NCBI GenBank assembly: GCA_001898835.1
Contig: MKVM01000005.1
Location: forward strand, 868,001-932,000
Direction: 5' to 3'
DNA: 64,000 nucleotides
Source: Micrococcales bacterium 72-143
GTDB lineage: Bacteria; Actinomycetota; Actinomycetes; Actinomycetales; Microbacteriaceae
Made by a program: the position numbers and the translations under genes. Under the pieces are notes generated by a model, which saw only the letters and a program-made list of their open reading frames with translations, was not told the origin of the DNA and did not search any database. Positions 34,018 through 44,061 of this stretch are shown in pieces (position 1 is the first letter of the stretch; the number at the start of each line of letters is the position of its first letter).

Positions 34018-34060
34018 GGGGATACGGTACCGAGGGGTGCGCGGGAGCCCGCCCGCCGCG

Positions 34061-34603
34061 TCATCGGCGCGTGTTGAGACGAAGGATCTCCAGCTTCTCC
34101 GCGTCACTCAAGTCGGACAAGGCGAGAACCTCCTGCAGGATGGGCGACTTCCCCGCGAGGTATCGGTCGATATCCATCGTCGGGTCACTCGCCAACTCCA
34201 ACTTGACGGCTGCGTAGCGATCACGAAGATCCGGCCGATCGCGAAGTATCCGGCGAACCGCAAGATGGTTTCGAAGGTGAAGCGTGCCCTGTTCACAGAC
34301 ATACACATTGCGAGGCGGGGCGACGTCCGGAGCGAGAAACGCTTCGCGGCCGACGACGCCAAGGTCACCACGATGCTCGTATCCGGCGGCAACCAGCGCC
34401 TCGATCGCTCCGGGTACGTTCTCACGGGTCACGACCACGTCAATGTCGAGAACCGGCTTCGCCGCGAGCCCTTGGACCGACGTGGACCCAACGTGCTCCA
34501 CAGCGATGACCTCGACCTTCGAAAGGCTGCGCATCAAACTCTCAGCGACCTCTTCGAACTGTTCAGGCCATCTCGCGGAGTACGTTTCAACTGCAATCGG
34601 CAC
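34061..34603 (-). CDS. GrpB/UPF0157-family nucleotidyltransferase-like protein
   Basis: 180 residues from GTG 34603 (AAGGA 7 bases before); the frame is open to 34669 but the family starts at PIAVETYSARWPEQFEE. VEHVGSTSVQGLAAKPVLDIDV contains the conserved GST...PxDID pattern. The gene is visibly less G+C-rich than its neighbours, with more A/T third positions, so it may have been acquired. Function of the family is not well known. Confidence 0.88.
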   Translation of the reverse strand: MPIAVETYSARWPEQFEEVAESLMRSLSKVEVIAVEHVGSTSVQGLAAKPVLDIDVVVTRENVPGAIEALVAAGYEHRGDLGVVGREAFLAPDVAPPRNVYVCEQGTLHLRNHLAVRRILRDRPDLRDRYAAVKLELASDPTMDIDRYLAGKSPILQEVLALSDLSDAEKLEILRLNTRR

Positions 34604-34614
34604 GATCTGATCCT

Positions 34615-35268
34615 TCACCCGTCTTGCTGCGGAGCTCGAGAGAGCTGCAGACGTCGATGGTTGCGCCACTCAGCCACAGCGAGATTGACGAAGAAGCCGG
34701 CTGCTACCAGCCAGGTTTCCCGCACCGGGTCCACATCGCCGACGACCAGGCCGAAGAGCGTGACGAGGAGCGCCTGCGTACCGCCGGCGATGCCGATGGC
34801 GTAGGCGCGTGTCATCCACGCGCCGTGTGCGGCGAAGCGTCGACGGACAATCGCGATGGCTCCGAGCACGAGATACACGGTCATCACGATGCAGAACACG
34901 AGGCGCACGAGAGCAAGCGCATACTCATCGTCCGGGCCGTGGAAGAGGAGGACGAGCGCAACGCCGGCCAGGGCGGCAGCGAGCCCGAGCGGGATGAGCA
35001 CGCGGCCCGCCGTCCTGTGCCATCGCCGCCGAGCACGCAGTGCCGGCGAGAACTGGAACGCTCCGACGAAGCAGTACAGGCTCATCGCGACGATATGGAC
35101 GACGATCGCGATCGTCAGCGGCAGCGGGAGGGAGCTCGTCGCGCCCGCCCCCACGTCCCTCACGCGGACGACTCCGCCGATCACCGGCAGCGCCGTGAGG
35201 AGGATGAGGCCGGTGATTGCGAGCCACCCCGACGGCGCTTTCCCCGGCGCTCGCACGGGCGCAGTCAT
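34615..35268 (-). CDS. DUF2306-type membrane protein
   Basis: 217 residues with six to seven helices; RRRWHRTAGRVLIPLG is typical of DUF2306. ATG overlaps the upstream stop by 4 bp. Third gene of the TetR-controlled membrane operon. No enzymatic function can be named. Confidence 0.85.
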   Translation of the reverse strand: MTAPVRAPGKAPSGWLAITGLILLTALPVIGGVVRVRDVGAGATSSLPLPLTIAIVVHIVAMSLYCFVGAFQFSPALRARRRWHRTAGRVLIPLGLAAALAGVALVLLFHGPDDEYALALVRLVFCIVMTVYLVLGAIAIVRRRFAAHGAWMTRAYAIGIAGGTQALLVTLFGLVVGDVDPVRETWLVAAGFFVNLAVAEWRNHRRLQLSRAPQQDG

Positions 35269-36083
35269 CGGCTCCCCGCGAAGAACGCGGCGAGCGCCGG
35301 AGCCGTGTCCATCACGGTCGACAGGTTCACGACCATGAGGAACAGCAGCACGGGGATCACCGCGGGCAGCACGATCGCGATCATCGCCGTGAGCCGGCGC
35401 AGCCCGACGGACGTGCGAGGGAGCCGTGTACGTCGAACCCACATCAGGATGTCGGCGGCGAGCACGAGGGCGGCGGCGACCCCTGCCGTGACCACCAGGA
35501 CCAGGTGGTAGGTGCGGAAGTCGTCGATCAGCACGTCGAGGACCGGTGTGGTCGTCCCCGCGGCGAACTGCTCCTGCACCGATGCGACCTCTGCCACCGA
35601 ACCGTCCATCGGGAGGAGCCCCATCGCCGACGAGAGAGGAGCGATCGCTCCCTGGAGGTTGGCCATCACGATGAGCAGCGTGAGCGGAGCCAACGGCGCG
35701 CCCAGCACTCCAAGGATCGCGGTACCGGCTCGCACTGCGCGACCGTCCATGCGAGCCCACGCCTGCCAGACCTGGTAACCGGTCGCGACCAGGGCGACCA
35801 GCAGCGCGATGGCGACGAGCACCTTCGTCACATGGAAAACCTGCCAGAACGAGACGACCGCAGCCATGTCAGGGGGAAGCGAGGCGTCGCTCGTCAGCCA
35901 CCAGTGCGAGAAGGCGGTTCCCACGCGGCCCGCGAGGGATCCGGTCGTGATCCCGCTCGCGGACGAGGCCTCCGCGACCGCGGACGGCAGCAGGAAGAAG
36001 GCGATCGCGAACGCAGCGGTGCCGACGACGCTGATGGCCAGCCAGGGCCTGCGCTGCGAGGCGACGGCGGTCGGAGCGGACAT
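35265..36083 (-). CDS. Multi-helix membrane protein, unknown
   Basis: 272 residues. Six predicted helices and a loop of about 60 residues between the middle helices (MDGSVAEVASVQEQFAAG). Second gene in the operon: its start lies 2 bp behind the DUF6326-like stop and its stop overlaps the DUF2306 start. No family recognised. Confidence 0.85.
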   Translation of the reverse strand: MSAPTAVASQRRPWLAISVVGTAAFAIAFFLLPSAVAEASSASGITTGSLAGRVGTAFSHWWLTSDASLPPDMAAVVSFWQVFHVTKVLVAIALLVALVATGYQVWQAWARMDGRAVRAGTAILGVLGAPLAPLTLLIVMANLQGAIAPLSSAMGLLPMDGSVAEVASVQEQFAAGTTTPVLDVLIDDFRTYHLVLVVTAGVAAALVLAADILMWVRRTRLPRTSVGLRRLTAMIAIVLPAVIPVLLFLMVVNLSTVMDTAPALAAFFAGSR

Positions 36084-36085
36084 GC

Positions 36086-36541
36086 TCAGGATTCCGGCGT
36101 CTCGAGAGACGGGGCGCTCGGCCACGTCCAGGCAGCGCGCACGACGAAGGCCAGGAGGAGCACCTCGACCCCGATGGAGAGCGCGTAGAACGGAGCCCAC
36201 TCCCAGGTCTCCCCCGCCGCATTGATCACCGAGTAGACGATGTACAGCGGCGCCGCGACGAGGTTCAGGACCCGAGCCGCTCGTGCGGGAAGGACCGCGG
36301 ACAGCGTGACCATCAGCGCGGAGACCGCGACGGAGGCGAGCATTCCGGTCAGCAGAACGGGGGTGATCGGGTAGTCGAGTCCGACGAGACCGTCGCGGAT
36401 GCTGTCGATGACACCCGGCTTGTGGAGGTGGAAGTAGTCCACGTAGATGTACAGGAACATGAAGCTCGTCCAGGCGGCGGCGAGCTGGGCGCGCACCGAG
36501 AGCGGGGCGCGGTCGAGTCGGGTGCTGGTGCGGTTGATCAT
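36086..36541 (-). CDS. DUF6326-like membrane protein
   Basis: 151 residues, four helices; LAAAWTSFMFLYIYVDYFHLHKPG near the N-terminus is characteristic of a family I recall as DUF6326. Start ATG 36541 (GAGAGAAG before) directly follows the operator region. First gene of the three-gene membrane operon divergent from a TetR gene. Confidence 0.85.
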   Translation of the reverse strand: MINRTSTRLDRAPLSVRAQLAAAWTSFMFLYIYVDYFHLHKPGVIDSIRDGLVGLDYPITPVLLTGMLASVAVSALMVTLSAVLPARAARVLNLVAAPLYIVYSVINAAGETWEWAPFYALSIGVEVLLLAFVVRAAWTWPSAPSLETPES

Positions 36542-36558
36542 CGTCTTCTCTCGTTGTT

Positions 36559-36603
36559 CGTACACTGTACGCGTACGCCGTACTATCGCACGTACGCTGT
36601 ACG
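36559..36603. promoter_or_regulatory. Tandem TetR operators in divergent promoter
   Basis: CGTACA-C-TGTACG (36559-36571) is a perfect palindrome; CGTACGCTGTACG (36591-36603) is the same with one mismatch; GTACG-C-CGTAC (36573-36583) lies between them. Centres of the outer two are 32 bp apart, about three helical turns. A TACTAT (-10-like) for the TetR gene falls at 36581-36586. Typical of a TetR repressor binding as several dimers. Confidence 0.75.
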
Positions 36604-36637
36604 ATCGTCAAATCGGCCCGAGGGAGCGAGGAGACCT

Positions 36638-37303
36638 GTGCCTGCGAAGACGCGCTCATCCGGGGGCGACGGCGGACTCAGCACGCAGCGGGTCGTGGCC
36701 GAGGCGATCCGGCTGGCGGATGCGGAAGGCGTCGAGGGCCTGAGCATGCGTCGGCTGGCCGGCGTGCTCGGTGCCGGCGCCATGTCGCTGTATCACTACG
36801 TGGCGAACAAGGAGCAGCTGCTCGACGGCATGATCGACGTCGTCTTCTCGGAGATCGAGCTGGATGCCGGAGACCCCGATTGGCGGTCGGCGATGCGCGG
36901 CCGGGCGATGTCGGCGCGCGAGGTGCTGCTGCGGCACCCGTGGGCGATCCCGCTGATGGAGTCGCGGACGGCGCCCGGTCCGTCGAACCTCCGCCACCGC
37001 GAGGCCGTCACCGCGTGTCTGCGGAGGGGCGGCTTCTCCGTGTCGATGGCGACGCACGCCAACTGGTTGCTCGACAGCTACGTCTACGGATTCGCGCTGC
37101 AGGAGGTCGCCCTGCTCGCCCCCGGCGGCGAGGAGCTGTCGCAGGTGACGGAGCAGGTGTTCCTGCCGCAGCTCCCGGCCGAGCAGTTCCCCTACCTCAA
37201 CGAGTCCGCCGCAGCGCTCGTGTCCGGTGAGTACGACCCGGCCGGCGAGTTCGAGTTCGGGCTGGAACTCGTCCTCGCCGCCCTCGACCCACTACGAGAT
37301 TAG
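36638..37303 (+). CDS. TetR-family regulator with tetracycline-repressor-like C-terminus
   Basis: 221 residues from GTG 36638 (GAGGAGA before). HTH: VVAEAIRLADAEGVEGLSMR, RLAGVLGAGAMSLYHYVANKEQLL, which is the TetR type. The C-terminal half resembles the TetR_C ligand domain. Divergent from the DUF6326-led membrane operon with three palindromes between, so almost certainly its repressor. Confidence 0.92.
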   Translation: MPAKTRSSGGDGGLSTQRVVAEAIRLADAEGVEGLSMRRLAGVLGAGAMSLYHYVANKEQLLDGMIDVVFSEIELDAGDPDWRSAMRGRAMSAREVLLRHPWAIPLMESRTAPGPSNLRHREAVTACLRRGGFSVSMATHANWLLDSYVYGFALQEVALLAPGGEELSQVTEQVFLPQLPAEQFPYLNESAAALVSGEYDPAGEFEFGLELVLAALDPLRD

Positions 37304-37378
37304 GTCGCCGCCATAGCTACACGGGCGAGATCTTCCCGCTCATCGTCATCTGAGCGCGCGAAGCCAATGACTCATCGG

Positions 37379-37452
37379 TAGCTGAGGCGGGACTCGAACC
37401 CGCGACCTCACGATTATGAGTCGTGCGCTCTCACCAACTGAGCTACTCAGCC
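37379..37452 (-). tRNA. tRNA-Met (CAT)
   Basis: 74-nt cloverleaf on the minus strand: acceptor GGCTGAG pairs with CTCAGCT (one G-U), D-arm AGCTCAGTTGG, anticodon loop CTCATAA with CAT, T-loop GGTTCGAACCC. Elongator type from the acceptor stem; Ile-CAT cannot be fully excluded. CC but not the final A is encoded. Confidence 0.93.
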
Positions 37453-37496
37453 ACGAGTCCGCCGGCGCGAGGGTGGAGCCTCGCTCCGACGGACAG

Positions 37497-37568
<72 letters not shown>

Positions 37569-37627
37569 GTTCCGCGAACTCGTCGCGGCACCGGAAGAGC
37601 CTAGCATCCCGGCGGACCCCCCGAATG

Positions 37628-37876
37628 TCAGCGAGACGTGCCCAGCATGAGGCGCGGCGGCGGGCCCTCGAGTCGGGCGATCGCGACCGTGTTCGCGGTG
37701 ACGTCGCGACGCAGCTCGGCGAGCTGCTCGTCCACCTTCTCGAATCTGGCGTCGATCCTCTCGAAACGAAGATCGAGGCGGCGCATGAACAGCCCGAGCA
37801 TGCCCGCGACGCCGCCGAGCACGGTCGCCGCCGCGCCGAAGGCGGTGACCACGAGAGAGACGAGCTCGATCGTCAC
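37628..37876 (-). CDS. Small membrane-anchored coiled-coil protein
   Basis: 82 residues from GTG 37876 (AAGGGG 8 bases before). One hydrophobic helix (LVVTAFGAAATVLGGVAGML) then a coiled coil: RRLDLRFERIDARFEKVDEQ, LAELRRDVTANTVAIARLE. Architecture matches the gene at 63126-63527. Function unknown. Confidence 0.75.
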   Translation of the reverse strand: MTIELVSLVVTAFGAAATVLGGVAGMLGLFMRRLDLRFERIDARFEKVDEQLAELRRDVTANTVAIARLEGPPPRLMLGTSR

Positions 37877-38024
37877 GGCGACAACCCCTTCCCGGTTTCG
37901 GCGAATCGGTCTGAGGAGAAGGCTACGCGTGGGCGAAGCGGGACGGCAGCCGTCGGGCCGCTTCTGCGGAAAGCTCGAGCGCAACGACCCTGTGGAGGAA
38001 TGGAGGCTCCACTCCGCGGCGCCC

Positions 38025-39872
38025 CTACGCCCAGCGCGGCAGCTCCACACCCGGCAGGCGCCACGCGAGGAACGCGGGGCCGTCGACGTGCACGAGGCCG
38101 GCACGCCACGACGCGGCGCCCTCCACGAGCTCGGCGTCATCCGGGAGCTCTCCCGCGAGGTCGACCTCCGCGGCCGAGCGCGTCGCCACGACGAGCACGC
38201 ACTCCACCGCCGACTCGCGCACGAAGGCCACCGCCTCCTCCGAGGCGTGCAGCCAGCGGATGCCGCCCCCGTTCAACGCCGGACGCGCGCGCTTCAGCCC
38301 GATCATCCGCCGATACAACGCGATCTCATCGGCGTACGACCCCACCGCATCCCACGGGATGGGCGTGCGCGCCTGCTCGCCGTCGGCCGCCGTGAAGCCG
38401 AACTCATCGCCCGCCCAGACCACCGGGATGCCGGGCATCGTCATCGCGAGGCCGACCGCCACCGGCACCGCGCCCTCCCGCGCCGAGGTCGCGAAGCGCG
38501 GGGTGTCGTGGGTGTCGAGCGCGTTCATGGTGTGCAGCCGGGTGCGCCACGGGAACGCCGCCGCGAACTCGCGGTGCGCGGCGTAGAACTCGAGCCCGGA
38601 GTAGTCCGAGGTGCGCCCGAGCGTCATGCCGAGGCCACCGCCCGCCGGCGAGCCCGGCACCGACAGCCAGTTCCACAGCGGCCGCGTGAAGTTCGCGTAG
38701 GTCATCGCCCCGTGCCAGGCGTCGCCCGTGAAGTCGCCGCCCGAGGCGTCGTTCGTCGACTCCCCCACGAGCAGCGTGTCGGGGTTCACCTCCACCATCG
38801 TGCGGCGGATGGCGCGGCGCACCGCCTCGTTGAGGTCCTCGTCGCGGTAGCGGCCCGTCATGTTGGCGACGTCGATGCGCCAGCCGTCGAAGGAGAACGG
38901 CGGCTTCAGGAACCGGGCGACCACCGAATCCGGGCCCTCGATGAACCGCGCCCGCAGCTCCCCCGAGTTCCAGTTGAACTTCGGCAGGCTCCGGTGCCCC
39001 AGCCACGACACGTAGTCGCTCTGCGCCGCGTCCAGCCACAGGTAGAAGGCGCTCTCGGCCGCCTCCGGGTTCTCGTACGCCGCCCGGAACCACTCGTGCG
39101 CGTCGCCCGAGTGGTTGGTCGTCAGGTCGCCGATCACCCGAATGCCACGCTCGTGCGCCGCCTCCACGAGCCGCACGAGCGCCTCGTCGCCGCCGAGCAG
39201 CGGATCGACGTGGTCGAACGACTGCGCGTCGTAGCGGTGGTTCGACCGCGCTGGGAACACGGGCGTCAGGTAGAGCAGGTTCACCCCGAGCTCGACCAGG
39301 TGGTCGAGGTGCTCGCGCACCCCGTCGAGGTCGCCGCCGTAGAACTGGGTGCCGGTGCCCGGCCCCTCGTGGATGACGGGGTCGCCCCACGCCGCCGGCA
39401 GCGCCCACTCGGGCGCCTCACGCGCATCCGCGGCCGCCGAGCGCGCGAAGCGGTCGGGGAACACCTGGTACATGACCATGTCCTTGCCCCACGCGGGCGG
39501 AGCGGGGAAGGTCACGAGGCGGAAGTCGTCGATGTCGCGCGTCTCCACCGTGGAGATGCCCTTCGAGGTGAGCCACCAGGTGTTCGCCTCGGCGTCCTCG
39601 AGCAGCCAGCGGTAGCCGTGCACCGGGTTCTCGACCACGACCTCCGCCTGCCACCACACGGCGTCCGGCGTCTCGTGCACGACGCGCGCGTCGGCGTAGC
39701 TCGGCTCGCGGTCGGGGTTCGAGCGCACCCGCACCACGCGGATGCCGTGCTCGGCGAAGCCGCGCGGCACCCGCAGGCGCAGGGCGACCCGCTCCCCGAG
39801 CTCCGGCTCCTGGGTGGAGACGTACAGCGGCGAGCCGTCGTGGTGCGGCAGGGCCGCGAGGGATGCGGTCAT
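38025..39872 (-). CDS. GH13 alpha-amylase family enzyme (neopullulanase/maltodextrin glucosidase-like)
   Basis: 615 residues. An N-terminal beta domain of about 120 residues, then the GH13 barrel: VGVNLLYLTPVF-like strand, DLTTNHSGD (region I), GWRIDVANM with the nucleophile Asp, LLVGEST with the acid/base Glu, and DTHDTPR with the third Asp. No signal peptide, so cytoplasmic. Last gene of malEFG-amylase; degrades maltodextrins after uptake. Confidence 0.92.
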   Translation of the reverse strand: MTASLAALPHHDGSPLYVSTQEPELGERVALRLRVPRGFAEHGIRVVRVRSNPDREPSYADARVVHETPDAVWWQAEVVVENPVHGYRWLLEDAEANTWWLTSKGISTVETRDIDDFRLVTFPAPPAWGKDMVMYQVFPDRFARSAAADAREAPEWALPAAWGDPVIHEGPGTGTQFYGGDLDGVREHLDHLVELGVNLLYLTPVFPARSNHRYDAQSFDHVDPLLGGDEALVRLVEAAHERGIRVIGDLTTNHSGDAHEWFRAAYENPEAAESAFYLWLDAAQSDYVSWLGHRSLPKFNWNSGELRARFIEGPDSVVARFLKPPFSFDGWRIDVANMTGRYRDEDLNEAVRRAIRRTMVEVNPDTLLVGESTNDASGGDFTGDAWHGAMTYANFTRPLWNWLSVPGSPAGGGLGMTLGRTSDYSGLEFYAAHREFAAAFPWRTRLHTMNALDTHDTPRFATSAREGAVPVAVGLAMTMPGIPVVWAGDEFGFTAADGEQARTPIPWDAVGSYADEIALYRRMIGLKRARPALNGGGIRWLHASEEAVAFVRESAVECVLVVATRSAAEVDLAGELPDDAELVEGAASWRAGLVHVDGPAFLAWRLPGVELPRWA

Positions 39873-39916
39873 GCGGGCACCCTATGCCTCTCGTGTGACG
39901 CAGCGGTTACCGGGGC

Positions 39917-40818
39917 CTACTTCACCGCGCCCGCGGTGATGCCGCCCACGATGTAGCGCTGCAGCGCCAGGAACAGCGCCACCACCGGGATCGCCGCCAT
40001 GATCGCGCCCGCCGAGAACGCGCTCCAGTCCGCGTAGCGCGGGTTGGAGACGAGCTTCACGAGCCCGACCGCGAGGGTCTGGTTCTCGGGGTCGATGAGC
40101 AGCACGCTCGCGATGAGGTACTCGCTGAAGGAGGCGATCACCGAGAGCAGGGCGACGACGGCGAGGATCGGTGCCACGAGCCGCAGGATGATGGTGAAGA
40201 AGATGCGCGCGTGTCCGGCTCCGTCGATCTTCGCGGCCTCGTCGATCTCCACCGGCACGGTGTTGAAGAAGCCGTACATGAGGTAGGTGTTCACGCCGAG
40301 CGCGCCGCCGAGGTAGACCATGATGAGGCCGATGTGCGTGTTGAGCCCGAAGGCGGGGAACACGTCGCCGATCGCGCTCATCATGAGGAAGATCGCGACC
40401 GCGCCGAGCAGCTGCGGGAACATCTGGATCACGACGATCGTGATGAGCCCGAAGCGGCGGCCGGTGAACCGCATCCGCGAGAACGCGTAGGCGGCGAGGG
40501 CCCCCATGAGCGTCGACGCGACGGCGGTGACCGACGCGATCAGGATCGTGTTGCCGAACCACAGCAGGTAAGGGTTCTGCGGGTCGGCGAGGATGCGCCA
40601 GAAGCTGTCGATCCCGATGCGCGAGAACAGCGCGTTCGACCCGGTGAGGGTGCCGTTCGGGTTGAGCGCGCTGGAGAGCACGAACAGCAGCGGGAACACC
40701 GCGAACACCGACACGACGATCGCGACGAGGTGCCGCCATCCGGTGTCGCCGAACCAGCGGCCGAAGGAACGGCGGCGGGGGGCGGATGCGCGGGGCGCGT
40801 TCCGCAGCTCGGTGGTCG

Positions 40819-40822
<4 letters not shown>
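39917..40822 (-). CDS. malG: Maltose/maltodextrin ABC permease MalG-like
   Basis: 301 residues, six helices. FGLITIVVIQMFPQLLGAVA and the EAA loop EIDEAAKIDGAGHARIFFTI are MalG features; the C-terminus ends GGITAGAVK as MalG proteins often do (GLTAGAVK). ATG overlaps the malF stop by 4 bp. Pairs with MalF. No MalK-type ATPase is encoded here, as is usual in actinobacteria that use a shared MsiK ATPase. Confidence 0.93.
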
Positions 40823-42408
<1,586 letters not shown>

Positions 42409-42429
42409 CGGGTTCACAACTCTCTGAGG

Positions 42430-42532
42430 CAGGGGTGGATGGTGCTGAGGGATGCGGGGCGCGTCCACCCCTGCGGCGGCACGCCCCGCATCCGTTCATG
42501 TGGGTCCGCCGACCTCGTCGGCCGGCGGACCC
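42430..42532 (-). repeat. Nested inverted repeats between malE and malF
   Basis: Three perfect hairpins: H1 42430-42439 with 42464-42473 (10 bp, CAGGGGTGGA); H2 42450-42461 with 42482-42493 (12 bp, GGATGCGGGGCG); H3 42502-42511 with 42523-42532 (10 bp, GGGTCCGCCG). The 5' arm of H2 lies in the loop of H1, so the two could form a pseudoknot or exclude one another. Probably controls mRNA processing or read-through from malE into malFG. Confidence 0.8.
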
Positions 42533-42547
42533 GGTTCAGCGGATCGC

Positions 42548-43777
42548 TCAGCCGATGGCGCCCTGGACGTCGGAGACGAGCTTCTCCCACGTCGCCTTCG
42601 GGTCCTCGCCGTTGATGATGGCGGCCTGGGCCACGCCCCAGTACTGCCACACCGAGCCCATCGCGGGGATGGCCGGCATCGGCACCGCGTCGGCGCCGAC
42701 CTTCGAGAAGCCCGCGATGATCGGGTCGCTGGACGCGGTCTCCGCCGCCGCGCTGAGCGCGGGGAGCAGGTTGCCGGCCTTGAACAGGTCGAGCTGCACG
42801 TCCTCGGTGCCGAGGTAGTTCACGAGGAAGTCGGTCGCGGCGACCTTGTTCTTCGACTCGGCGGAGAGGAAGAAGCCCTTCACACCCGCGAACGGCTGGG
42901 CGGCGTCGGCGGTCGGCGACGGGATCGGGTCGATCGCGACGTTGATGCCGGCGTCGACGGCCGAGCCGACGTTCCACGGGCCGGTCAGCCAGAAGGCGGC
43001 CGTGCCGTCGAGGAAGGCCTGCTTGGCGATGGCCCCGTCGATGTCGGTGTTGAAGACGCCGGTGCCGTTCCTGCCCTGGCCCGAGAGCCAGTTCGCGAAC
43101 TCGTAGCCGCCCTCGCTGCCGAGCTGCAGGTCGGTCGGGTCGTAGGAGCCGGACGCGTCGGTGCCGAAGACGGGGGCGCCGAACGCGGTCTGGAACGGGT
43201 ACAGGTGGTAGGGGTTGCCCTCGGCGCCCTGCTCGACCACGAAGGGCTGCGTGAGGCCGGCGGCCTTGCCCTTGGCGATCATGTCGTCGAAGCTCGACGC
43301 GGCCTCCGGGACCAGGTCGGCGTTGCGCAGCACGGCGATGTTCTCGACCGCGTAGGGGAGCATGTAGACGGTGCCTTCGTAGGTCGCCGCCTGGATGGCC
43401 ACGTCGAGGTAGTCGCCGGCGGAGTCGCCCAGCTCGAGCGGCGCGACGACGCCGTTGGTGGTCAGCTCGCCGAGCCAGTCGTGGGCGCCCATGACGACGT
43501 CGGGGCCCTCGCCGGTCGGCACCTGCTGGATGAAGTCGTCCTTGATGGTGGCGTTGTCCTTGGAGACGAGGTCGACCTTCACGCCGGTCTTCTCGGTGTA
43601 GGCGTCGGCTGCGCCCTTGAGCGCGTCCACGCGCTCGGCGTCGACCCAGACGGTGAGCGTGCCACCCTTGGCCGGAGTGTCGCCTCCGTCGCCCGAGGCC
43701 TGGCAGCCGCTCAGCACGAACGCCGACGCGACGACGACGGCGCCGAGGCCGAGCGCCCCCTTCTTGGTCACCTTCAT
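42548..43777 (-). CDS. malE: Maltose/maltodextrin-binding lipoprotein
   Basis: 409 residues. Lipoprotein signal with lipobox LSGC (ALGLGAVVVASAFVLSGC), Gly/Asp linker, then an SBP family 1 body: VWVDAERVDALKGAADAYTE, GPDVVMGAHDWLGEL, FQTAFGAPVFG, and AAFWLTGPWNV. Binds maltodextrins outside the membrane for MalFG. AAAGGA precedes ATG 43777. First gene of the operon. Confidence 0.93.
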   Translation of the reverse strand: MKVTKKGALGLGAVVVASAFVLSGCQASGDGGDTPAKGGTLTVWVDAERVDALKGAADAYTEKTGVKVDLVSKDNATIKDDFIQQVPTGEGPDVVMGAHDWLGELTTNGVVAPLELGDSAGDYLDVAIQAATYEGTVYMLPYAVENIAVLRNADLVPEAASSFDDMIAKGKAAGLTQPFVVEQGAEGNPYHLYPFQTAFGAPVFGTDASGSYDPTDLQLGSEGGYEFANWLSGQGRNGTGVFNTDIDGAIAKQAFLDGTAAFWLTGPWNVGSAVDAGINVAIDPIPSPTADAAQPFAGVKGFFLSAESKNKVAATDFLVNYLGTEDVQLDLFKAGNLLPALSAAAETASSDPIIAGFSKVGADAVPMPAIPAMGSVWQYWGVAQAAIINGEDPKATWEKLVSDVQGAIG

Positions 43778-43845
43778 TGGTGTGGTCCTTTCCCTGTGTG
43801 CGGGTCCGTCGGCCGCCAGAGGGAGGCCGTTCTCCGGAACGCTCG

Positions 43846-43893
43846 GTGCAAGCGTTTGCACAAATGAGAACCCACGGGTGGCCCCTATGTCAA
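43846..43893 (-). promoter_or_regulatory. malE promoter with LacI-type operator
   Basis: Minus strand -35 TTGACA (43888-43893), 18-bp spacer, -10 TCTCAT (43864-43869). Next to the -10 is GTGCAAGCGTTTGCAC (43846-43861), a nearly perfect LacI-family palindrome. Binding would block initiation. Confidence 0.75.
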
Positions 43894-43931
43894 GTCCTCC
43901 TGGTCACGTGCCGATAACGGATGCCGCGGAA

Positions 43932-43961
43932 TTGACAGGTGACGTTGCAAACGTTTACAAA
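43932..43961 (+). promoter_or_regulatory. GH13 glucosidase promoter with LacI-type operator
   Basis: -35 TTGACA (43932-43937), 18-bp spacer, -10 TACAAA (43956-43961). TTGCAAACGTTTACAA (43945-43960) overlaps the spacer and -10. Together with the malE site 99 bp away this allows joint repression of both divergent units. Confidence 0.75.
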
Positions 43962-44061
43962 TGGGGAACAGTGTGGGGGCGCGGATGTGGCGACACGTTC
44001 GCGTAACAGGCGCTCGCTAGCATCGAGGGCGCCCCGGTACCCCCCGAGCGAAGGAACCATC

